5,791 bases of DNA, taken from positions 1 to 5,791 of the forward strand of contig LVBO01000045.1 in the NCBI GenBank assembly GCA_001604435.1, given 5' to 3'. Origin of the DNA: Synergistales bacterium Syner_01. Its GTDB lineage: Bacteria; Synergistota; Synergistia; Synergistales; Aminobacteriaceae. The stretch's first letter is position 1, and each line of letters begins with the position of its first letter. The position numbers were made by a program, and so were the translations under genes. The notes under the pieces were generated by a model. That model worked only from the letters and a program-made list of their open reading frames with translations, had not been told where the DNA came from and made no database searches. Below are positions 1 through 4,647 of this stretch, piece by piece.

Positions 1-63
1 CGCGCTGGAGCGATAGGGGCGGCGCTCGGACCGGAAGGCGACTTCGCGCGTTTTGAAGAGTGA
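1..63 (+). CDS. C-terminal end of an unidentified gene (partial, runs off the left edge)
   Basis: The frame starting at base 1 is open for 20 codons and ends in TGA at 61-63, just 5 nt before a strong hairpin with T-tract, which is how a + strand gene end would look. The visible tail reads RAGAIGAALGPEGDFARFEE. The Gly/Ala-rich GAIGAAL piece recalls the C-terminal helix of ASKHA-fold sugar kinases or activator ATPases, but 20 residues are too few to name a family. A second frame (base 3) is also open to a TGA at 54-56, but its Arg-rich translation looks less like protein. I do not assign a function; the gene would converge on the SPFH gene. Confidence 0.4.
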   Translation, partial: RAGAIGAALGPEGDFARFEE

Positions 64-68
64 TTTTT

Positions 69-117
69 CACACGGAAGAGAGAGCGGACACTCCCTCTCT
101 CTCTTCCGTGTGGTTTT
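69..117 (+). terminator. Intrinsic terminator-like hairpin with + strand polarity
   Basis: Arms at 69-84 and 97-112 are perfectly complementary over 16 bp (CACACGGAAGAGAGAG against CTCTCTCTTCCGTGTG) with a 12-nt loop. On the + strand the stem is followed by G and then TTTT (114-117). It lies 5 nt after the stop of the left-edge gene. On the minus strand the stem is followed by AAAAA rather than a U-tract, so a canonical intrinsic terminator is seen only for + strand transcription. The T-tract overlaps the stop codon of the convergent SPFH gene. The tract is short, so efficiency is uncertain. Confidence 0.7.
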
Positions 118-1114
118 ATGCGTTCGTTTTCGTTTTTTCCTGTGCAAAGAGTTCCTTCATGCCGCCGAGCGAGCCGAGAATCGCTGTAGCTTCATAAGGC
201 AGGTAGACGACCTTGTTCTCATTTCCGGATGCTATGGAGGAAAGGGTTTCCATGTATTTCAGAGCAATGAGATACTGGGTGGGATCGCCTCCTGCAGCGT
301 TCACGGCGGAGGCTACTTTAACCACCGCCTCTGCCTCGGCCTCTCCCATACGTATCCTGGCTTGAGCGCGTCCTTCCGCATCAAGGATCACTGCCTGTTT
401 TTCTCCTTCGGCACGGTTGATACGGGCCTGTTTATGCCCCTCGGCCTCAAGAATTTGGGCGGTTTTTTTCCCTTCGGCCTCGGTGACCATGGCGCGCCGG
501 GAGCGTTCCGCCTCCATCTGGCGCTGCATCGCGGCCTGAACCGAAGCGGGTGGATTCACATCCTGGATCTCCACTCTCGTCACCTTGACCCCCCAAGCAT
601 CGCTTGCTTCGTCGAGGATGACACGGAGGCGCTCGTTAATTTCAGCGCGCTTGCTGAATATCTCGTCAAGGTCCATCTCTCCCATCACGCTCCTGAGAGA
701 GGTCTGCGTCAGTTTTTCAAGAGCCAACGGCAGGTTGGCGATTTCATACACCGCTTTGAACGGATCGTTGATTTGAAAGTAGAGGAGGGCGTTGATTTCC
801 ATCACTACATTGTCATGCGAGATAACGTTCTGCTTGGGGAAGTCGAAGACCTGCTCTCTGATATCGATGAGCGTGGTATTCCGTATTTCCCCTCCGACTA
901 TCCAGGAAATCGCTTTCCTCCGGTCGAGAACGGGAAAGATGAAGTTGATTCCCGGCTCGAGTATTTTATGAAATTTCCCGAGACGTTCCACTATAACGCG
1001 GTTTGCCTGCGGAACGATCTTGATTCCCGACATCACCATGATCACAGTGAACAGAACGAAGAATATGACCACCGTCGTATTGCCTGTGTTGTTGACGAAC
1101 AAGATCTCTCTCAT
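116..1114 (-). CDS. SPFH/band 7 (stomatin/prohibitin-like) membrane protein, QmcA-type
   Basis: A 332-residue protein with a single N-terminal membrane segment at about residues 13-30, followed by an SPFH domain at about 31-190. Family hallmarks are visible: VERLGKFHKILEPG (42-55), LRSVMGEMDLDEIFSKR (140-156), a VNPP motif (187-190), and then a charged coiled coil with EAEG-type units. Members form large oligomers at the inner membrane and are linked to membrane microdomains and to quality control with FtsH-type proteases; that is family knowledge, not shown here. The start is supported by GAGGA 4-5 nt before ATG at 1114. Length matches slipin/QmcA-type proteins (about 300-330). The NfeD-family gene lies 79 nt upstream on the same strand, the classic partner. 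The gene ends at the edge of the convergent hairpin. I see no defect. Family assignment is firm; the exact cellular role is not known. Confidence 0.95.
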   Translation of the reverse strand: MREILFVNNTGNTTVVIFFVLFTVIMVMSGIKIVPQANRVIVERLGKFHKILEPGINFIFPVLDRRKAISWIVGGEIRNTTLIDIREQVFDFPKQNVISHDNVVMEINALLYFQINDPFKAVYEIANLPLALEKLTQTSLRSVMGEMDLDEIFSKRAEINERLRVILDEASDAWGVKVTRVEIQDVNPPASVQAAMQRQMEAERSRRAMVTEAEGKKTAQILEAEGHKQARINRAEGEKQAVILDAEGRAQARIRMGEAEAEAVVKVASAVNAAGGDPTQYLIALKYMETLSSIASGNENKVVYLPYEATAILGSLGGMKELFAQEKTKTNA

Positions 1115-1193
1115 AGTTTCCTCACTCCCCGTCTATCGGATGTGTTCGTGAAAATCCTTCTCGAAAAGTATCCGGCACAGAACGTCTTGTCGT

Positions 1194-1670
1194 TCACTCT
1201 CCGCCTGATGATTCGTTTGCTTCGAGCCGCACGTCCAGGCTGGCTCCCCGAACTTTCACGACGACGATGCCCGCCCCCTCTCCGATTTCGGTCCCTTCCG
1301 GGCCGAAGGCCCACCAGGTTTTCCCGTCCACCTTCACATATCCTCCTCGAGCAGCGTCCGGCGATATGGATTTGACAACGATCCCTTTGCGTCCTATGAG
1401 CGCCTCGGTGTTCGAAGTGCGGGAGTCTTTTCTGTTCGATAGAAACCTGAGCACGGCGGGACGCATGAAGAAGAAGACAAAAAGAGTGGATACACCGAAG
1501 ACAGCGAGTTGAGCACGCAGATTAAAATCTCCGTAGAACGTGATTATCGCCGGAGGGATGCAGGCGATGGCGAAACATGCGAGGACGAAGCCCGGAGTGA
1601 ACATCTCCACGATCAGCAGTGCAAATCCCAGAATCACCCAAAGCTGCCAGTTTGTCACAAGCTCGAACAT
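1194..1670 (-). CDS. NfeD family protein (short form), partner of the SPFH protein
   Basis: A 158-residue protein starting MFELVTNWQLWVI. Three hydrophobic segments lie at about residues 8-25, 27-45 and 52-69, followed by a C-terminal OB-fold-like domain at about 85-150 with the typical pattern LIGRKGIV, GYVKVDGKTWWAF and a closing VVKVRG. It lacks the N-terminal ClpP-like protease domain of long NfeD proteins, so it is the short form, expected in the inner membrane with the OB domain in solution. Short NfeD proteins are usually encoded next to stomatin/flotillin-like SPFH genes, as here, and are thought to act with them in membrane organisation or protein quality control. An in-frame ATG ten codons upstream (1700) exists, but the ATG at 1670 has GAGGTG six bases before it and is preferred. 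The exporter gene ends 58 nt upstream, so a common transcript is plausible. Confidence 0.92.
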   Translation of the reverse strand: MFELVTNWQLWVILGFALLIVEMFTPGFVLACFAIACIPPAIITFYGDFNLRAQLAVFGVSTLFVFFFMRPAVLRFLSNRKDSRTSNTEALIGRKGIVVKSISPDAARGGYVKVDGKTWWAFGPEGTEIGEGAGIVVVKVRGASLDVRLEANESSGGE

Positions 1671-1675
1671 TTTTC

Positions 1676-1681
1676 TCACCT
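1676..1681 (-). promoter_or_regulatory. Ribosome binding site that fixes the NfeD start at 1670
   Basis: Read on the minus strand, CGAGGTGAGAAAAATG places a GAGGTG Shine-Dalgarno-like core six bases before the ATG at 1670. The upstream in-frame ATG at 1700 has no purine-rich site at proper distance. The chosen start also puts the first transmembrane segment close to the N terminus, as usual for the family. Confidence 0.7.
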
Positions 1682-1728
1682 CGACTTTCTCGATATGCAC
1701 ACCATAACCCTTTCCAGCGGAGAAGGCA

Positions 1729-2331
1729 TCAGAAAACCAGCTCTTTCAGCCCCGAAACCGAGAATGCGCACCAAGCAAGCAATCCGCCCATAAGATAATC
1801 CCAGAAACGCCCCTGTCGTGTCATCATTTTTTTCTGCGCTGCGCCGAGAAGCGACCAGAGAAGAACTCCATTGCTGCATGCCAGTGTCAAAAAGATGCCG
1901 CAACCGAAAAGCCATGCTTTCGATGTTGTCCACGGAAGAATAAACGCCGAGAGTGTCGTCAGGCCCAGAAGAATAACCTTAGGGTTGAGAAACTGCAGTA
2001 CAAATCCATGCCGGAATTCGGGGGCTTCGTCGGCCGTAGTGTTCTGCCGGGAGCTTCGCTTAGGGAAAGCGATCTTCCAGGCAAGCCGGAGAATGTAGAC
2101 CGTGCCGGCGGTCCTGAGCAGCGGAAGAAGAGCCGGCAAAAGACTCGCGAGAAGAAGGTTGAAGAGGGCGCAGAAGGTCATCAAAAGAAGAAGGCCCGAC
2201 ATCATTCCGGCAATCAAGGGGAGGGTTTTGCGCAATCCGTGAACCCTCGCGGTGTTCATGGCGAGAACGACATTCGGACCCGGAGTATTGCATGTTATGA
2301 GGATGTAGGTGAAAAACGCCGTCCACTGCAC
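1729..2331 (-). CDS. LysE/RhtB family amino-acid exporter, EamB-like
   Basis: A 200-residue, strongly hydrophobic protein from a GTG start. It carries the family signature near the N terminus, TPGPN (16-20), followed by the spaced glycines of the first helices (HGLRKTLPLIAGMMSG), the segment YILRLAWKIA (79-88), and LQFLNPKVILLG (112-123). The order and wording of these motifs resemble E. coli EamB (YfiK), a cysteine/O-acetylserine exporter, more than LysE itself; the substrate here is inference. About six membrane helices are expected in the inner membrane. The GTG at 2331 is chosen because GGAGG lies seven bases upstream and a TATAAT box sits about 55 bp upstream; a longer frame from ATG 2457 would add 42 non-family residues, has no Shine-Dalgarno site, and begins upstream of that box. 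It is the first gene of the minus-strand block, 58 nt before NfeD. Confidence 0.9.
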   Translation of the reverse strand: MQWTAFFTYILITCNTPGPNVVLAMNTARVHGLRKTLPLIAGMMSGLLLLMTFCALFNLLLASLLPALLPLLRTAGTVYILRLAWKIAFPKRSSRQNTTADEAPEFRHGFVLQFLNPKVILLGLTTLSAFILPWTTSKAWLFGCGIFLTLACSNGVLLWSLLGAAQKKMMTRQGRFWDYLMGGLLAWCAFSVSGLKELVF

Positions 2332-2338
2332 GAGCGCG

Positions 2339-2343
2339 CCTCC
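2339..2343 (-). promoter_or_regulatory. Ribosome binding site that fixes the exporter's GTG start
   Basis: The + strand CCTCC at 2339-2343 is GGAGG on the minus strand, seven bases before GTG (2331-2329). It decides the start in favour of GTG over ATG 2457, and the resulting protein begins MQWTAFFTY, where LysE/RhtB proteins normally begin. Confidence 0.8.
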
Positions 2344-2385
2344 AAAGAATGTTTTGCGCGGCAGGAGCCCGCTTTTGATTTTTAT

Positions 2386-2391
2386 ATTATA
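2386..2391 (-). promoter_or_regulatory. Candidate -10 box for the exporter-NfeD-SPFH transcript
   Basis: A perfect TATAAT is read on the minus strand here, in a local AT-rich stretch. A transcript beginning a few bases downstream would have a leader of roughly 45-50 nt to the GTG start at 2331. No good TTGACA-like box is found 15-19 bp upstream, so the promoter may rely on an activator or the match may be chance. Confidence 0.45.
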
Positions 2392-2451
2392 CACGACGAA
2401 CGATTTCCGCAGAGCAGTTTCATAAAAAAGGGACATTTTGCTTTCCGCCGC

Positions 2452-2479
2452 TTGCATTGTTGAAAGCGTATGCTATCAT
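2452..2479 (+). promoter_or_regulatory. Sigma-70-type promoter for the SDR/HisD-like/ABC operon
   Basis: TTGCAT (2452-2457), a 16-bp spacer, then TATCAT (2474-2479), preceded directly by TGC, giving an extended -10 element (TGnTATCAT). Predicted initiation is near 2486, leaving a leader of about 80 nt before ATG 2566. An inverted repeat sits across the end of the -10 box and the predicted start. This is pattern-based only. Confidence 0.5.
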
Positions 2480-2492
2480 GATGAAGCATCAT
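2478..2492. promoter_or_regulatory. Perfect inverted repeat at the predicted transcription start; possible operator
   Basis: ATGATG-AAG-CATCAT: two perfect 6-bp half-sites around a 3-bp centre. It overlaps the last two bases of the candidate -10 box and covers the predicted start of the + operon. A dimeric repressor bound here would block the promoter, as is common for catabolic operons, but no regulator gene is in the window, so its family is unknown. The half-sites are too short and the loop too small for a meaningful terminator. Confidence 0.4.
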
Positions 2493-2536
2493 CAAGACAT
2501 CTATTTCCCCCTCTCTCAGGGAAGCAAAAACAGACA

Positions 2537-2564
2537 GAGCGAATCACAACCAAGGAGCGAATCA
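2537..2564 (+). repeat. 10-bp direct repeat in the leader of the SDR gene
   Basis: GAGCGAATCA occurs at 2537-2546 and again at 2555-2564, an 18-bp period. The second copy overlaps the ribosome binding site (AAGGAG, 2552-2557) and ends one base before the ATG at 2566. It may be a small duplication or a translational control site; no function is shown. Confidence 0.6.
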
Positions 2565-2565
2565 A

Positions 2566-3333
2566 ATGACTTTTTATGATCGATTCAGCGTGGCCGGGAA
2601 AGTCGCCGTAGTCACCGGGGCGGCCCGAGGACTCGGAAAGGGGTATGCCCTCGGATTAGCGTCGGCCGGGGCGACCGTCTTGTGCGGGGACGTAAACGAA
2701 AACGATGCGAAATTGACGGCTGAAGAGATACGAACCTCCGGAGGGCAGGCGGAGGGTTTTTTTCTCGATGTAACGCAGCCGAGAAAAGTGGATTCTTTTT
2801 TTTCCGATGCGGCCTCACGTCTTGGAACGCTTGATATCGTTGTAAACAACGCGGGCGTCGAGGAGATCAACGACTTCGTCTCCGTTACGGAGGAGCAGTA
2901 CGACACGATTATGTCGGTCAATCTCAGGGGCGTTTTCTTCACAGCGCAGGCTGCGGCCAGAATCATGATGAAACAGCGGCGTGGAAAAATCGTGAATATC
3001 GGATCGCTGGGAAGCGCCATAGGCCTGGCGCAATCCTCGGTCTATTGCGGCGCCAAGGGGGGAGTGGTGCAGATCACCCGGACGATGGCGATCGAGCTGG
3101 CGAAGCACAACATACAGGTGAATGCCATGGGTCCCGGGTACTTCCGTACCCCCATGACCGAGCCGTTCTTTCAGGACCCGGAGCACCGCCGGTGGATCGA
3201 GCAACGAATTCCGGCGGGGCGCGTCGGGACTGCTGAAGATCTTCTGGGGACGCTGGTCTTTCTGTGCAGCGAAGCCTCCGATTATTTGACTGGACAGATC
3301 GTGTACATAGACGGAGGCTGGCTCGCAAGTTAA
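2566..3333 (+). CDS. SDR family NAD-dependent dehydrogenase, gluconate 5-dehydrogenase/KduD-like
   Basis: A 255-residue classical short-chain dehydrogenase, the usual length. The dinucleotide motif TGxxxGxG is at residues 17-24, Asp42 at the end of beta-2 suggests NAD(H) over NADP(H), Asp68 follows, NNAG is at 94-97, and the catalytic set Asn119, Ser147, Tyr160, Lys164 is intact. The C-terminal pattern GPGYFRTPMT, then RIPAGRVG and DGGWLAS resembles gluconate 5-dehydrogenases and KduD, so a hydroxy/keto sugar acid or polyol is a likely substrate class; exact specificity cannot be read. The start has AAGGAG eight bases upstream. It is the first gene of the + operon, followed 54 nt later by a HisD-family enzyme and then a sugar-type ABC ATPase, which favours a catabolic rather than fatty-acid (FabG) role. 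Two T-runs (T7 at 2757, T8 at 2796) lie in the gene, but the frame is intact. Confidence 0.92.
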   Translation: MTFYDRFSVAGKVAVVTGAARGLGKGYALGLASAGATVLCGDVNENDAKLTAEEIRTSGGQAEGFFLDVTQPRKVDSFFSDAASRLGTLDIVVNNAGVEEINDFVSVTEEQYDTIMSVNLRGVFFTAQAAARIMMKQRRGKIVNIGSLGSAIGLAQSSVYCGAKGGVVQITRTMAIELAKHNIQVNAMGPGYFRTPMTEPFFQDPEHRRWIEQRIPAGRVGTAEDLLGTLVFLCSEASDYLTGQIVYIDGGWLAS

Positions 3334-3373
3334 AACAATTGAATGTCCGGTGAGAAAGTTATTCAAGTTGATC

Positions 3374-3379
3374 AGGAGG
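3374..3379 (+). promoter_or_regulatory. Ribosome binding site that fixes the HisD-like start at GTG 3388
   Basis: A perfect AGGAGG lies eight bases before GTG 3388. The in-frame ATG at 3343, 15 codons upstream, has no Shine-Dalgarno site: the bases before it (AAAACAATTGA) are A/T-rich. An ATG at 3381 near the same site is in another frame. The GTG start also gives the N-terminal length typical of the catabolic HisD paralogues. Confidence 0.78.
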
Positions 3380-3387
3380 AATGCGAA

Positions 3388-4647
3388 GTGATCGTACTAA
3401 AAGAAGCAGAATACACTTTTCAGGAGGAAGAAAACTCTGTCGAATCTGTAGTAGGCGGAATCCTCAAGAGCGTCCGTCAAAGCGGAGATCAGGCTGTTCT
3501 CAGCTACACGGAGAAGTTCGATGGCGTCCGTCCTTCCTCTCTTCGTATAGAAAAAGATGAAATGCGCTCCGCATATAAGGAGGTACCGCCCTCGACGGTG
3601 AAGACGCTCGAATTTGCCGCGGAACGGATCCGTAACTTTGCACTTCGGCAGAAAAGCTGTATGCAGGAGCTTCGGTACGAGATTTCGCCCGGAGTAACGC
3701 TTGGTCATCGACTTCTCCCTATGGAATCCTGCGGCTGCTATGTTCCCGCTGGAAGATATCCTCTCCCGTCTTCAGCTCTGATGTCGGCCATTCCGGCGAA
3801 GGTTGCCGGGGTGCGGCGGATAGCCGCGTGTTCTCCGGCGGGTAAAGGATGGGACGGAATTCACCCGGCTGTGCTTGTCGCAATGGATATCGCAGGAGTC
3901 GACGAGGTCTACTGCATGGGGGGCGCCCAGGCTATCGGCGCTTTTGCCTACGGCACCGAGACGATAGAGGGAGTTGACATCATCGTCGGTCCCGGGAACA
4001 GGTATGTTACCGAGGCGAAACGACAGGTTTCCGGAGCTGTAGGGATCGATATGCTTGCCGGCCCGAGCGAAGTGGTCATACTCGCGGACGAATCGGCGAA
4101 TCCCGAGTGGGTTGCTGCCGACGCCCTCGCACGCTGCGAGCACGACCCCCATTCATGGACCGTTCTTGTGACGACAAGCCGGCGGCTCGGAGAATCCGTT
4201 ATGAGCGCTGTCGAAATGCAGGCCACGCTTCTTTCCACAGGAGAGTTCGCGCTCAAAAGCTGGAGAAACAACGGTCGCGTGTTGCTTGCGGAGTCTCTTG
4301 ACGAGGCCGTGGTCATTACAAACGACATAGCTCCTGAGCACCTCCAGGTGATGACTGCCGACAGCTCGGCAACCGCGTCGCAACTGATGCACTTCGGCTC
4401 CCTCTTCATAGGTGAGTACGCGCCTGTCGTCTTCGGCGACTATGCCTCGGGGCCGAATCATATTCTGCCTACCGTAGGGTGCGCCCGTTTCTCGAACGGC
4501 GTCTACGTCGGAACCTTTCTGAGAGTCTGCTCATACCAGGAACTCACTGCCGAAGGAGCGGGTTCGCTCGCGGGGCCTTGCGCCGACTTCGCCGAAATGG
4601 AAGGCCTTTTCGGACACAAGCGCTCGGCGGAGATACGTGCCCGGTGA
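3388..4647 (+). CDS. Histidinol dehydrogenase family enzyme, catabolic paralogue (HpsN-like)
   Basis: A 419-residue protein with the HisD fold throughout. Numbering from the GTG: nucleotide/substrate region YVPAGRYPLPSSA (118-130), Gln181 in GGAQAIGA, GPGN (201-204), AGPSE (224-228), catalytic pair Glu317-His318 in APEHL, GDYASGPNH (350-358), and EGLFGH (405-410). By alignment from memory to E. coli HisD, zinc ligands His262, Asp360 and His419 correspond to His252, Asp351 and His410, but Gln259 corresponds to Arg249 (CGC at 4132-4134). GRYPL, RRIAACSP and the tail VGTFLRVCSYQE are in the style of HpsN (sulfopropanediol 3-dehydrogenase, an NAD-dependent four-electron alcohol-to-acid oxidation) rather than of biosynthetic HisD, and no other his gene is present. 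I infer oxidation of a primary alcohol to a carboxylate on a small substrate. An automated label of plain hisD would probably mislead. The stop overlaps the ABC ATPase start. Confidence 0.88.
   Translation: MIVLKEAEYTFQEEENSVESVVGGILKSVRQSGDQAVLSYTEKFDGVRPSSLRIEKDEMRSAYKEVPPSTVKTLEFAAERIRNFALRQKSCMQELRYEISPGVTLGHRLLPMESCGCYVPAGRYPLPSSALMSAIPAKVAGVRRIAACSPAGKGWDGIHPAVLVAMDIAGVDEVYCMGGAQAIGAFAYGTETIEGVDIIVGPGNRYVTEAKRQVSGAVGIDMLAGPSEVVILADESANPEWVAADALARCEHDPHSWTVLVTTSRRLGESVMSAVEMQATLLSTGEFALKSWRNNGRVLLAESLDEAVVITNDIAPEHLQVMTADSSATASQLMHFGSLFIGEYAPVVFGDYASGPNHILPTVGCARFSNGVYVGTFLRVCSYQELTAEGAGSLAGPCADFAEMEGLFGHKRSAEIRAR

Noticed and set aside
53..1375. A 440-codon open frame on the + strand
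   Set aside because: It lies antisense to the SPFH gene and part of NfeD, its translation is rich in His, Arg, Phe and Cys with no family look, and the minus-strand frames carry clear conserved domains and good ribosome binding sites.
2332..2457. 42-residue N-terminal extension of the exporter from ATG 2457
   Set aside because: No Shine-Dalgarno site, not family-like, and it would start upstream of the TATAAT box; the GTG at 2331 has GGAGG at ideal distance.
2008..2463. A 151-codon + strand frame opposite the exporter
   Set aside because: Highly charged, low-complexity translation antisense to a clear LysE/RhtB protein; no ribosome binding site or family features.
2815..3366. A 183-codon minus-strand frame opposite the SDR gene
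   Set aside because: Shadow of the SDR, whose catalytic and cofactor motifs are complete; no sign of a real protein.
3339..3366. Inverted repeat TTGAAT...ATTCAA between the SDR and HisD-like genes
   Set aside because: Only six A/T-rich base pairs around a 16-nt loop and no T-tract, so it is not a credible terminator or attenuator.
3388..4647. Biosynthetic histidinol dehydrogenase (hisD)
   Set aside because: The gene neighbourhood is catabolic, a zinc-ligand position is changed and several motifs match the HpsN-type paralogue style instead.
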